NCBI GenBank assembly: GCA_004154925.1
Contig: QJNS01000046.1
Span: 310,001 to 374,000 of the forward strand
Length of the DNA stretch: 64,000 nucleotides
Direction of reading: 5' to 3'
Source: Monosporascus cannonballus
Lineage: Eukaryota > Ascomycota > Sordariomycetes > Xylariales
The position numbers and the translations under genes were made by a program. Position 1 is the first letter of the stretch; each line of letters opens with the position of its first letter. Shown here one piece after another: positions 14,301 through 28,680 of the stretch. The notes beneath the pieces are model-generated. The model was not told where the DNA came from. It saw only the letters and a program-made list of their open reading frames with translations, and ran no database searches.

Positions 14301-17272
14301 ACTTTTTAGCAAATAATTAATTACGTATTACGAAAATATTTTGATATTTTTATCGTATATTATTTCGATAATATTTTTATTTTTTTAAAAATAAAAAAAA
14401 TATATATAAAATACGTTTATAAAATTTTTTAAATTTTAAAAAACGTAAAATTATTTATTAATACGGAAAAAAATTAATTCCATATATAAAAAATAAAATA
14501 TTTGAAATATATTATAATTATAAGATATATTATAATAAACTTTAAGAAAATTACTAAAATCATAAAATAATAAATATTAATAATAATTAAAAAAATATAA
14601 ATATTTTTAAGATTTGCTAATTATTATAAGAAATTTATTTAAAATTTTAACAAAATAATTAAATCTTAAATAAACCTTATAAAAAAATTTAAATAAACGT
14701 TAAATACGGAAAAAAAATTTAAAAATATTAAAAATATAATTATTAACAAATTAATATTAATTATATATAATTTAAATCGTTTTGTTAAATTAAAAACCGA
14801 TATTTCGGATTATATATTAAACTTAATAATTAAATAATAAAATAATTAAAATAAATTATACCTTATTATATTTTTTTTATATAAATTAAAAAAAAACCGA
14901 ATTTAATTACAATATTTTAAATAAAAAATTTATAGTTATTATAATAATATTAAGGAATTTAAATATTTTTTAAAAAAAATTTATATTAAGTTAAAATTTA
15001 TACAAATTATTAAAATCTTATTCGATTTATTATAACTAAAAAATTTATAAAATAATAATTAAAATATACGGAAAAATTAGTTAATTTCGATTTTATTATG
15101 ATTTATAAAAAAGAATTAAAAAAATTAAAGTAAATACTTTAAATAAATAACTAAATTTCGAAAAAAAAATTAATTAAAATTAATTATATAATTTTCGATA
15201 TTATTATAAAAAAATATTTACGCCCATAATAAATTACGATAGTTTTAATAATACTTTTCGATATATATCGGAAAATTTAATAATATAATAATAATTTTTT
15301 AAAAAATTAAAAAACAAATAAAATATAAATTTTAAAAAAATACCCAAAAAGTTTATTATAATAATATATAAATATTAATTATACGGATATTTAAGGATTT
15401 ATAAGATCTTAAAATAACTTTAACGTATATATTTCTTTTTTAAAATAAAATTAACGGTATAAAAAATTATACGGCAATATAATATTTACGCCAAAATAAA
15501 GATTTAACGATATAAATTTTACGGAAAATTATAATTATTATTAATTATAAAATAATTATAATATTTAATTATATTTAATTTTATTATTAAATTTTTTATA
15601 TTAAAAATTTTAATTATAAAAATATATTATAATAATATTTTCGTAATTATTAATTAATTTTTAAAAGTTTTTATTTTTATTATATTTTAAAAATATAAAT
15701 ACCAAATACCTGGTATATATTTTTTTCAAATATATTTTTAATATATACAAATTATTAATAAAAATTATATTAAATAAAAAATTAATATTAGTATTTAAAT
15801 TTTAATAAAATTTTACAATATAATTATATTTAAATTATTAATTATTTAATATATTTTTATTAAAAATAAATAAATAAATAAAATAAATAAATTAAATTTT
15901 AAAAATTTATTATTAATATTAAATTAATTATAAACAAAATAATTAAATAAAGAAATTATTAATTATATAATTTATTTATAATATTAATTATTAAGAAAAT
16001 ATTAAAATAATATTTACGAACGTAAACTTTATTTTTATTTCATAAATTTATAAAAAACTATATAATAATAATCCAATTAATATTAAAATAATTTTTATAT
16101 TAAAATAATTACAATAATTATATTAAAAAATAAAAACGGAATTAAAATTTATACGGAATTAAATAAATAAATATTATAATTAAAAAAATTAAAAAAATTT
16201 ATTTTCGAAAAAAAGGAAATAATTTTTTTCGTTATAAAAAATATTTAAATAAAATTATTTAATAAAAAACTCGATTTTAAATATATCGGTTTATATAAAA
16301 TCGCTAAAAAAATCTTAGAAAATAATTATTAATTAAAACCTTTATTAAAAATTAAATTTTATTTAATTTTTTATATTTTTTTATTCGAATTAATAATAAA
16401 TATAATTAAAATACGTACGGCATAAAATAATATAAAAATAAAAAATAAATAAATATATAAAATAAAAAAAATTTTCGATATATAAAAATAAAACAAATTT
16501 ACCTAATATTTAATTAAATAAAAATAATATTTAAATTTCGAAAATATTTAAGAATTTATTAAAACCTTATTAACGCCTAATATTTATTAAAGAATTTTTA
16601 TTAATAATAACGGACGTATTTTAATAAACGGTTAATTAATTAATAATTAAAATATCGGACAAATCGGCCGCAATATATATTAATATAATAATTATAACAA
16701 TACCTTTTAAATATTTTTATTCCTAATATTTTTATTTTTTTAATTTATTTAATAATTAAAATTTATATTATATTATAATAATATTTTTTAAACGAATTAA
16801 TATTTTTTATTTACCTAAAGGAATAAAATAAAAAAGAATTTATTTATTTTTTTTTTAAATATTTACGTTAAATTTCGAAATAAAACCGTTAAAATTTTAA
16901 TAATTATTTTTCGGTAAACATTTTTTTATATTTTAAACGTTAATATTTATAATAAATATTTTATATAAAAAAAATAACTATGCTAATATTATTACAAAAT
17001 CGATTTTAATTAATATATTCCTTATATTTTAAAATATTTTCCATTATTTTATACCTTATATTTTTCGAAAAATAATAAAAGTAAAACATAATTTCGTAAT
17101 TAAATTCATTAAAAGTTTTTACGAAATTAATATACCGAACGGTAAAAAAATAAAAAACGTAACAAATTTTGAAAATACAAAATAATATAATTACAAATAA
17201 AAAAAAATACTTATTAAACGGAAAAAAAAAAGAGAAAATCTTAAAGGCAAAATTTAAGGAAAAAGGAAATCG
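11325..17272 (+). mobile_element. Ty3/gypsy chromovirus copy C, full-length internal region, RIP-degraded
   Basis: This is the most complete copy and the only one of its family on the plus strand. Domains recoverable in order are: a retropepsin-like motif L-I-D-T-A at about 12,462-12,479; the reverse-transcriptase box V-Y-Y-F-D-N-I-F-I at 14,355-14,381 (ancestral YxDD); the integrase C-terminal GPY/F-type module at about 16,240-16,400 (K-Y-I-G-L-Y-K-I, then the H-P-x-F-H-x-S-L-L-E-P-like stretch); and a chromodomain at 16,507-16,563 (Y-L-I-K-stop-K, F-E-N-x-x-E, stops falling where Trp is expected). Protease, RT, integrase, chromodomain is the Ty3/gypsy chromovirus order. With its LTRs the element is about 6.7 kb. 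Dozens of stops make it inactive. Confidence 0.85.
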
Positions 17273-17645
17273 TATTACGACTTAATAAGTTCCGGTCTTA
17301 AAAAACGGTTAAATAAGGAATATACGGGCCATTTTCCGGATTACGTAACGGTAATTATCACCAAATTAATAATTATTAATAATTAAAAATAATTTCAAAT
17401 GATTATAATTATTATTAACAGCATAATTACGAATAATTAAGCCAAAAAAAATTATATATATTTATTATTTCTATAATTTAAATAATTTCAATTTATAATA
17501 TAATATTATAATTTAAAACAATTTTAACATTATGAAATATAATATAATTATTATATTTATTATTTAAATTCCTATAATATTCTTATTAATATAAATCCGT
17601 TAACTTAAGGTTTAATAATTAATTAAATTATTTAATTATTATATA
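17273..17645 (+). repeat. 3' LTR of gypsy copy C
   Basis: It starts TATTACGACT, aligned without gaps over 38 bases to the other LTRs, and ends near 17,645. The bases flanking the two LTRs of copy C (TTTAT before 10,948; ACCGT after 17,645) do not match. A target duplication is therefore not visible, because of either RIP or rearrangement. Confidence 0.75.
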
Positions 17646-20600
17646 ACCGTAATCCGAAAAATTATTTATATTAACGTAAATTTAAATAACCGCCTAAAAC
17701 GAATTTGAAAATATGTTATTAAAGATTTATTTTATTTTTTTATTCTGAAAATACCTTAAATAAAATATAATAATATTATATACGAAACGACATAACGGTT
17801 TATCCGTTTTATAAATAACGTTATTACGCCTATATTATGCAAAAAAAAAATAATTCGATAAGGAACTTAAAGACCGCTTAAAAAGGTAATTACAAAAATA
17901 TAAAAAAACCCGCTTAATAATGGCTATAATTTTCGTAGTAATAATACGGCAAAACCGCCGCAGAAAAAATAAAATATAATTATTTATAATTTTTATCGAA
18001 AATATTAATAAATTTTTAAAAATAAAGCCGTAATTAATTTTTAAAAATATAATAAAATATTTTTTTAAAAAAATATAAAAATTCCGAAATATTTTTATAA
18101 ACGACGAAAATTTATTATTAATATTTTATCGTAATAATAATAATGTAGTTATAAATTTAAAAATAAATATTTTAAATTAAAAAATAATAATTTTATAAAA
18201 GTTTTTATATAAAATATTAAGGGAAAAATTATTAATGTTACGTAAAATACTTATAAATTTATTTTATAAAAATTAAATCTAGGTTAATAATTTTTTTATA
18301 AATATATTAATATTATTCGTAAAAATATTTAACGGGGGTTTATGGTTTTATATAAATTATAAAAATTTAAATACGATTATAAAATAAAATTATTTTTTTT
18401 TTCGTTAATTAAAAAATATTATAAACTTTATTATAAATTTAAAAATTTATAAAATTTAATATTTAAATAACTTTTTATTAATTAAATATCCGTTAAAAAA
18501 ATAAATAAAAAATTATATTCCGTATACCTTTTAAAATATTCAAATAATTAATATATTTATTTGGCTTTAACGGTATATCGGCTACCTTTTAATATTATAT
18601 TAATATTATGTTAAAAAATTTACTTTAATAATTTTTACTTTATATATATAAATAATATATTAATTTATTTATCCGGTTTTCGAATTAATTATAAAACTAA
18701 AATTAAATTAATACTTTATTATTTAATAAAATTAAAATTAAATTTAAATCCGGATAAAAATAAATTTATAATCTAAGAAATTAAATATTTAAACTTTATT
18801 ATTAAAATAAAAATAAGCTTAAAAATTAATGCCAAAAAAATAATTATTATTTAAAAATAAAAAATCCTTATTAATATAAAAAGGATTAAAAATTTTATCG
18901 GATTTATTAATTTTTATTAAACCTTTATAAAAAACTTTAAAGGAATAACGGTTTTCTTTTTATAATTAATTAAGAAAAAAAAAATTTTTGGTTAAACAAA
19001 TAAAAAATAACAAATTTTCGATTAATTTAAAAAAATTTTTATTAAAACGTTTATTTTTACAAATTAAAATTTCGAAAAAAAACGGTAATAAAAATAAATT
19101 ATTTTGGCTAAATAATTAAAAGAATATTTATTTTAATTCGATTTATAAAAACGTTTATAATTAATTACGTATTTATTAAAAAAAAATTTAATAATTAAAT
19201 ATAATTATAAAATATATAATAAAAAATTATTAATTATTATTAAAATAATAACAAAATAAAAAAAACATATTTTAAAAATTAATTAATTTTTTTATAATCT
19301 TAATAAATTATATAAATTTTTAATATTTTATAAATAATTATAAATTTATTAAAAAATAAATTTAATAAATTAATTTTTTATCCGTTTTTATTTTTGTATT
19401 AAAATATTATTATAATAAATTAATAAACTTATTTAATATTATATTTTATAAATTATAAAACGTATTTCGTAATAAAAAAAATATTAAGTTAAAAAAAATA
19501 AATAACTTAATTAATTAAAAAAAATAATTATTTAATAAATTAATACGGATTTAAAAAATTTTAATAACTATAATTTACTTAAAGTAAAGTAATAATATAT
19601 AATATATTATATTATTTAATAAAAAAATATTTTTCGAAAAAAACTTTTAAAAATTATATAATTTAAAAATTATTAAAAATAAAACCGTAAATATAATATA
19701 TACCGTTATAACCTAAAGGTTACGTAATTTTTTTTAATTATAAACTTATTTAAAATTTTTATAACGAAATATTTTTTTTAATTTTAAAATTTATTTATAA
19801 TTTAAAAAATATATTTAAATTCTTATTTAAAAGCCGTTCCGGATATTATTAATTTAACGGAAATATAATTTTTATATTTTTAATTATTTTAAAAAAAATA
19901 TTACGTTAATAATATTAATTTATAATTATTATTAATTAAAGTAAATTTAAAATATATATCTTTTTTGCCATAATAATAACATATATAATAAAATTATATA
20001 TATAAAGAAATTAAAAAAAAAGTTATTACGGTTTTTACTTATTTTAAACCGATTTTATTTAAATTTTTCGGTAAATTTTATAATTAATTTATTGGCAAAA
20101 TAAAAAAAACTATTTTTGTTATAATATTCCCTAATTATTTTACGAAAATAATTATCTTAAAATTAATATTTAATATAAATACGGAAACGTACGTTTAACG
20201 TTTTATTATTTATTATTAAAAATATTACGGTTTTTTTAAAAAAAATAATATTTAATAAAAAAATTAATTAAATATATAAATTTTGAACTTATTTATATAA
20301 TTTAATAAATATATTATAATAATTTAACATATTATTTTATTTTTAAATAAATAAAATTATAAATAAATTTAATTAAAAAGGTTTTTATATATTTTCGTTA
20401 TTTTATAAATTATATATAATATAATTTATTTAAATTTTTACCGGTAATATAATTACTTTTTATAAATAAAATTTTTTATTAAAAATAAATATTTTATATA
20501 TTTATAAATATAATATAAAACTTATTAATAAAAATTATTAATTTTTTAATTAACCCTTGAAATTAAAAAAATATTAATTTTATTAAAAAATTATAAAATA

Positions 20601-21000
20601 ATACGAAATTTAAATAAAATAATTAATTAATTTTTCTTAAAAAAAAATATTACGTTTTAAAATATAATATTTAATATAATTAAAGTTAAAAAACGTAATA
20701 ATTTTATTATTATTTAAAATATTATTTTAAATATATATTAAATATAAAATTACCATAATTATGCCGTATAATAACATAAAATTAAATATATTATTAAAAA
20801 TATATTTAAAAATATAACATAAATATTTTAAAACAAATAATAAAAAACTTATTATTTAATTAAATTATAAATAATAATAAATTATTATTAATATTATTAA
20901 AAAAATATATAATAAAATATTTATTAAAAATTAAAAATAAATACGTAAATTGTTATTATCGAAAAAAGGTATTCGTAAAATAAATAAATTATATTAAACC
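17646..21000 (+). mobile_element. second Ty3/gypsy element (E), pol region, 5'-truncated against copy C, RIP-degraded
   Basis: A different gypsy family from A-D. The RT box reads Y-I-N-N at 18,645-18,656 (ancestral Y-I-D-D), followed in the same frame by I-L-I-Y-L. Downstream come K-Y-L-N-F-I-I-K (about 18,786-18,810), then N-F-I-G-F-I-N-F-Y and F-I-K-N-F (about 18,890-18,940), the connection to RNase H (usual K-Y-L-G-F-I and F-L-G-F-A-N-F-Y-R motifs). Integrase core remains are legible around 20,090-20,470, ending in a stretch equivalent to L-P-A-A-x-x-x-x-N-N. It begins directly at the copy C 3' LTR without its own gag or LTR. The right border is uncertain. Confidence 0.75.
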
Positions 21001-24000
21001 GATATAAAATTATATAATAATTTCGAAAATATAATTATTTTTAATAATTTCGAAAAAGTATTTAAAAATAAAAACGAAATTAACGAAAACGTAAAAGCAT
21101 AAATTAAAATAAAGAAAAAAAATATAAGCAAAGTTGCCGCCGCCTTACCGTAACCTTATTATTCCTTAAAGGCAAAAAAAAAGGTAATATTATAAGTTAA
21201 AACTTATAAAGTAATTTGGGTTTATAAAGCGAATTTTTTAACCCGAATTTATTTATATATATATAAAAAATAATTATTTCGCTAATAATTAATTGTTTTT
21301 CCCTTTTTTTTTTTACCTTGAAAATAAACCTTTAATAAGTTGTATTTCCGTTTAATTTACGTATTATGCCCGTTACATTATAATCGGATTTTGAAAATTT
21401 GGAAAAAACGAAATTAATATTAAAATTATTATTTATAATTAATATATTTTATATTTTTTTGCAAAAAAATTATTTAAAAATAAAATAATATTTTAATTAA
21501 AAATTTTCCGATATTTTTATAATTAAATTCGATAATTATAAATTAAAAATTTAAATATTATAATATTAATATAAATAATTAAATATTAAACCGGAATAAA
21601 AAATATTTTTTGAATTTAAATAACGTTTTATATTATTAAAATAAATTTATAAATTTATTATAAAACGTTTTACGGAAATAATTAATTAATTAATACTATA
21701 ATAATTTAAAAACAAAATATATAAAATATATTTATACGTTAAAATTAATAATTAAAAAATTTTATTATGAAAATATGGCGAACGATATCGAAAAATATAT
21801 TAAAAAATATCCAAATTATTAAGGCATAATAAAATTATGTTATAAATTATATAGATAATTATAATTTTTACCATTATTTAAATAATTTTTTTAAAAAATC
21901 TCGTAAATTTTTCTTACGGAATTTCCTAAAAACTTAAATTTAAATAAATTAAAATATAACGTAATCTTAATAATTATTTATTATTTTACGAAATTAAAAT
22001 TATTTATTTTTATAATTAAAATTTTAACCGTAATTAAATTAGCCTAATTACTTTATAACGAAATTAAATATATATTTATTATATTAACCGGAATTATTAA
22101 TAATAAAAATAAGTTTTTAATAAATTAATTTTAAACGGAATTTTATAAATAATAAAAATTTAAAACGGCAAATATTAATTATTTATTATCCGTAAACCGA
22201 TAAATAAACGGAACGTATTTATTTAATTTTAAAATATTATTTTTACAATTATATTAATAAATATTAAAATAATTAAATAAAATTATTATAAAATACGAAA
22301 TTCGTATATAATAATACGTAAAACATATTTATTAATTATTTTCCGTTCGAAACCTTATATAAATATTATTTAAAGATAATAAAATACCTTTTATAAAGAT
22401 TTATAAAATAAATATAAAAAATTAAAAAACGTTTCGAAAAAATGGCAGTTATTTATTAAATAATATATAAATATTAGGAAAATATTGCGGTAATCCAGAA
22501 AAAATTTTATAATTAACGTTATACGTTTATAAAATTTTAATTAAAGTAATAAATAAATTTATTAATTTAAAATTTTAAATTTAAAAATAAGAAATTTATA
22601 TTTATTTATATTTAAATTACGATTAAAAAATAAATAGATTTTTAAATATATAAAATAATTTTCTTTTATTTAAATATTAATAAATATATAATATATTTTT
22701 AATTTTTTATTAAAATTATAATATAACCGGGAACCGGGTAATATTTAAATAATGTTATTAAATTTAATAAAAAACAAAAAAAATAAATAATATAAAATAT
22801 CGTCCGTTACCGAAATAATTAAAAACAATGTAAATATTTAATTAAATAAAAAAATTAATTTGCCAAATATAATACGTAAAAATTCCGAAAATATTTTAAA
22901 TATGTATTTAAAATATTATAATGTTATGAAAAAAATTAAATACGTATATAAAAAATAAAACGATTTAAAAACCGTAAAATAATAATAACTTAATTATAAA
23001 TTAATTATTTAATAATTATAAAAATTATAAAAAATAATATTTAATAAAATAAAAATATTAATATTAAAATATTATTTAATTATATAATTATTTTTAAATT
23101 TTCGGCAAATAATTATTTTATTATATATTAATCGGAAATTTATAAATAATGCAAAAAAAAAAAAATTTATTTTAAAAATAAAATTTTAAATTTAATTATT
23201 AAATCTTATATTAATTAATTTTTATTAAATATATTAAAGGAATTAATATTAAAATATTAAGAAATAATTTAAAAATATATAACGGCAAAAAATAAATATA
23301 TTTATTAAATTTATTTAATATAATATCCGGAAAAAATTTAAAAATATTTTATTTTTTACGAAACATAAATGCTAAATAATTGGAATATAATTTATTATTA
23401 ATTAGAAATAAGGCGCCATTTTTAAAATATTTAATATATTTAAATTTATTAATAATTTTTCCGGATAAAACAATTTTTTAATTATAATTATTAATAAATA
23501 TTAAAATTTTATTAAAATATTAAAAAAATAAGCGGAAATTATTTGTAAATAAAAAATATAACGGTATAACGATTTTCGAAAATTACTTTATTTATACGGA
23601 TATTTTAAAATTATATTTAATTAAAGGTTAATTACGGAATAATAAGAAAAAAACCGTAATATTTATAAAAAAGATTTAAATTTGTAAATTTATAAAACGG
23701 CGTTAAAATTAAATTTTTATAATTTTAATAAATAATTAAAAATTAATTTTAATTATATTAAAAAAATAATAATTTTTAATAATAACCGTATTAAGGGCAA
23801 ATTCGGCCTTACAAAAAATATTAAGTCGACGACCAACCGTAATTATATTAAAATATTTATATTAAGTATTTATAATACGAACTCTTTCGAATTTATCGAT
23901 TAATTTTTAATTATTAATATTAAATTAAAAAATCGTTTAAATAATACTTTTAAAAATAATCGGAATTTAAACAAAAATTAAATAATAATATTAATAATAT

Positions 24001-27000
24001 TAAAAATAATTATTTATTATATAAGGAATTTTATAAAAATAATTAATTATAATATAATTTAAAATATCCGGAATTTAAACGTAAATTATATAATAATTAA
24101 AATAACATTATATTATATAAATATAATACGGCTTATTTTCGTCCGTAATACAATTAATATTTATTTTATTATCGGCATCGAAAAAATAACATTTAAAAAA
24201 ATCCTAATTTTTCTTAATATTAAAATATTATTTTTTTTGGAATTCCTTATAAAAAAAATATAACGAATGGAAATAATACGTATAATAATTAAAAAAAACG
24301 AAATAAAAATAAAAAAAAACGGGAAATTAAACGGAACGCGTACGTAAAAAGAATAAAAATTTGGGTGCGAAAAAGAAAAATAAATAAATAAAGTAAGGTT
24401 AAAAATGGATTATAATAAAAAATTAGGCGAAATAAAATTAATTATATAATATAATATATATTAATTATTACAGTAATTATTTATAATATAATATAATAAT
24501 AAATTATCGGTAAATATACGTAATTAAATATATAAAATATATTATATTAAATTAATAATAATATTATTAAGGATTAATAATTTAAAAAAAGAAAATAATT
24601 ATAAAAATATAATTTTTATAAGCATAAAATTAATAACTAATTAATTATTAATTAATTATCAACTTATTTATTAATATAAATTTATTATTTAGTAATTAAT
24701 AAAAAATATTAAATAAAAATAACTTAATATATTTACTTTTTAAAATTTACTTTATAATTAATCGGAAATTACTTTATTTAATTTATAACTATTTATTATT
24801 TTATAAATTTTTATAATATTTTTTTAAAAAAAAATATATAATAATTTAAAATATATTAATAATAATAAAATAATTATAATATATTTAAAATATATTAATA
24901 TTTATATATAAAAAATCCTTTATAATTATATATAATTTAAATATAATATAATAATATATTTTTATAAAATATTAACTTTTTAATAATTAAATATTATAAA
25001 AAAAACAAATAATAATTTTTATAAATTTAATTTTTAAAAATTATATAATCGTATTATTTCGATAAATATATTTTTTAAAAACATATTTTTTTTTTATAAA
25101 TTAAAGATATTTAATTTTTTTAAAAAAAATTAATAAATATATTAATAATAATAATTTTTAATAAATAATTTAAATATTAAATAATTACGAAATCGCCGTT
25201 TTATATATATAAAATTATATTATATATTAAATAAAGTTTTATATATTAATATATTATAAATAACTTTAAAAATTATTATTATTATTTATTAAATATTATA
25301 ATAATAAAAAAAAATTATTATATTTTGTTAACCGGTTTTTAAATAAATATTAATTAATAAAAATATATATATAAATAAAAGTATTAAAAAATAAAACTTT
25401 ATAAAAATAAATATAATAATAATAATATTAAAAATTATTATTATAATACCAAAAATAATTTATAATAAAAATAAAATATTTTAATAATTTTAAAAAAAAA
25501 TATTAAAAATTAATAATTAAATAATATATTTTAAATATAATATATATAATACAAAATAATATATTTAATATATATCATAATATATAAAATATATTATTAT
25601 TATAAATTAAATATATTAATAAAAATTAATTTAATATTAATTTCGAAATATTTTTATATATAATTCAATATTTATATATATTTTTTTTTAAAAATTATTT
25701 TTAAATTTTATAATTAATTTAATATAACTTATATTTTTAATTTTTATATATATAATTTTTTATATATTAAAATTTAAAAAATCGTTAATTATTTATTATT
25801 ATTAAAAATACGTTAATATTATTTATTTATTATTTATATATAAATTATATATTTTAAATATTAAAAAGAAATTTATTAAATTTTATAAATTATTTTTATA
25901 TTATAATGGCATAAATATTATAATTTTTAAAAATTCGAAATAAATAAATTATTATTTATTAATATTAAATTAAATAATAATAATTTTATATAATAATTTT
26001 ATATTTAAAAATATTTAATTATTAATTATATAATATTTTAAAACATTAACGTATTAAATTATTTTTAAATTATATTTTTAATACTTAAAAAAGTTTATAT
26101 AAAATAAAAACCCGGTTATAAATTTTTTTAAAAAACCGTTTTCGTAATACATAAAAAACATTTGAATATATTTTTATATTTAAAAATATTTTTTAATAAA
26201 TTCGAAAATATTAATAATTAAATAAAATTAAAATATCTTATAAATATCAAATTATATTAACGTAATAAATAATTATTAAAATATTTAAAATATTTATAAA
26301 TTAAAATATATTTATATAAATTTTTTAATTTTCGAACCTATTATTTATTACGATTTTTTTTATTATAATTTTATATTATATTTATTTAACCAAAAATAAA
26401 TAAAATAAATATAAAAAATCGATATATTAATTAAGTTTTATTAATATAAATATTGATAACAAAATATTAACCTATATTTAAAATATAATAAAACAATATA
26501 TATTTTGAAAAATAATTTTAAAAAATATTATTATTTAAAACGTTAATATTAAGAAAATATAAATTTTCTTTTTTTATTTAAATAATAAAAATAATAACGA
26601 AAAAAATAAAACAAAATCTAAATTATAATTAAAGTATTAAACGCATATAATATATTAAAACGTTTAATAAAAAAATTATTAATATAAAACGGTTAACGCA
26701 TAATACATTAAAAACATATAAATATAAAATAAATAGCATAATTTCTTATAATTATTAAAAAAAATTTCAAATTAAAATTTTAAAATATTATTATTTTAAA
26801 ATAAAATTTTTAAAAAAATATTATAAAATAATATTTATTACTTAATAAAAAATACGAATATTAAATTTAAAAAACGAAATTATATTATAAATTAAAAACC
26901 TAAATAAAAAAATTAATATAATATTAATTTTATAATTCTTATATAAATAATTAAGTATTTTTACAATTTTTTAATTATTTCTTAAATTTTTTTTAAAAAA

Positions 27001-28454
27001 ACCTATTATATTTTACATTTTTAACTTAATTTTATGTAATTTTTTATAATTATAAATAAATAATAAAATAATTAAATTCGAAAACATATTTTAATTTTAA
27101 TTTTTTCGAAAATATAATATAAAATTATTTTCATAATTCGAAATTTAAAAACGTAAAAAATTTATAAAAATAAAAAATATTTTTTTATATTTATATATAT
27201 CGTAATATATTATATTTATTAAAAAATAATAAATATAATATTAAAATATTAATATTAATTAAAAATTACTTAAATTATATATAAAACCAAATTTAATAAT
27301 ATTATAATCCCAAATAATAATTTATAAATATATAAAGCAAAATAAAATAATTAAGGTTTAATTTAATAACGTTTTATTTTTAATAATATAATAATTAAAC
27401 TTTTATTTTTTTATGCCGTAATAAATAAATAAATATAAGAATTAATAACATATAAATAAAATATTATATAAATTATTAAAAAATTAATAATTATTAAAAT
27501 AATTAAAAAAAATAAAATTAAAAAAAAATAAAAATAAAAAATAAGAAAAACTAAAACAGCTTAAATATTATAACGTTTTAATTAATAACTAAAATTTTTA
27601 ATAATATTATTAAAAATATAAATAATCTAATTATAATTATCTTATTATAAATATTATTAATATAATTTTAAATACATATTATTCTTATTTTATTAATTTT
27701 AATAAGGTAATTATATTTTCAAATAATTATCGGTTAAAGTATTAAATATTTTCGTTTAAGTTCGGCCCCATAATATATATCCTAATTTATTAAAAAAATA
27801 ATTTAAAAATTAATATTTTATTTTAATTTATTTATTAATAAATAAACGTTACGTATTGTTTTTATATTATTTAACGTTATGCTAATAATTATTATTAATT
27901 TTTTTTAATTTTATATTACATTTTTCTTATTTATTTATTTTTTTAATTTTTTAAAATTTTAAAAAAAATTTTAAATATTTTAATTAATTATTTCATATTC
28001 CTATATCACTTAAATATATCTATATCTTAATATTCCTTTATATTAACTTTATTCTTTTAAATAAACCTATATTCCTTTACCTTTTTTTATTTTTACTAAA
28101 ATTATCTTTTTAAATTATTTTTATTTATTTATCTTTTTAACATTTTGCTATACCGAAATCTTTTTTTAATATATAAATCTTAATTAGCTATTTATAATTA
28201 TATCGATATTTTGAAAAAATTATTATTATTATTACGGTTTTAAATAAGTTATTTACCTAAATTTTTTCGACCATAATTTTTATTTATCTTTCTATTATTT
28301 TTTTCGTATTTTACATAACAAATACATTAAAAAATCTGGAATATTTTGCTTTTTCTATTCCTAATATCCCAACCTACTTTATTTATTTTTTCCGCCTATA
28401 AAAAAATTAAACCTTTTTAAGTTATATATAAAAAACATAAATTCCTATATAATT
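21001..28454. repeat. unclassified RIP-degraded repeat sequence
   Basis: AT-rich sequence with the same CpA-depleted composition as the gypsy copies, without a domain I can identify with confidence. Higher-GC patches (for example 21,120-21,190, 22,720-22,740, 23,790-23,900, 24,270-24,400) keep cytosines in CpG or CpC and may be remains of gag or of a non-LTR element. No intact gene is seen. Confidence 0.6.
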
Positions 28455-28680
28455 AATATTTTATTTCCCTTAATTATTTAATTATTATAATTAAATTAAT
28501 TAATAAATAAAATAATATAAGGTATAAAAAATAATAATTATTTAATTAAAATTAAATTTTAAAAAACAATAATTAAAAAATTTCTTATATATTATAAACG
28601 TATTAAAATAAAGTATTTCCGGATAATTAAAAATTAAAAAATAAATATAAATATATTTATTTATTAAATTTTCTTAATAT
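28455..28680. repeat. left LTR-like direct repeat of element F
   Basis: About 225 bp that recurs in the same orientation at 34,820-35,045. Shared blocks include TTAATAAATAAAATAATA, the stretch ATTTAATTAAAATTAAATTTT, ATATATTATAAA and a terminal TTTCCGGA. Two direct repeats of this size 6.4 kb apart fit the LTRs of a Ty1/copia-sized or gypsy-sized retroelement. Confidence 0.55.
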
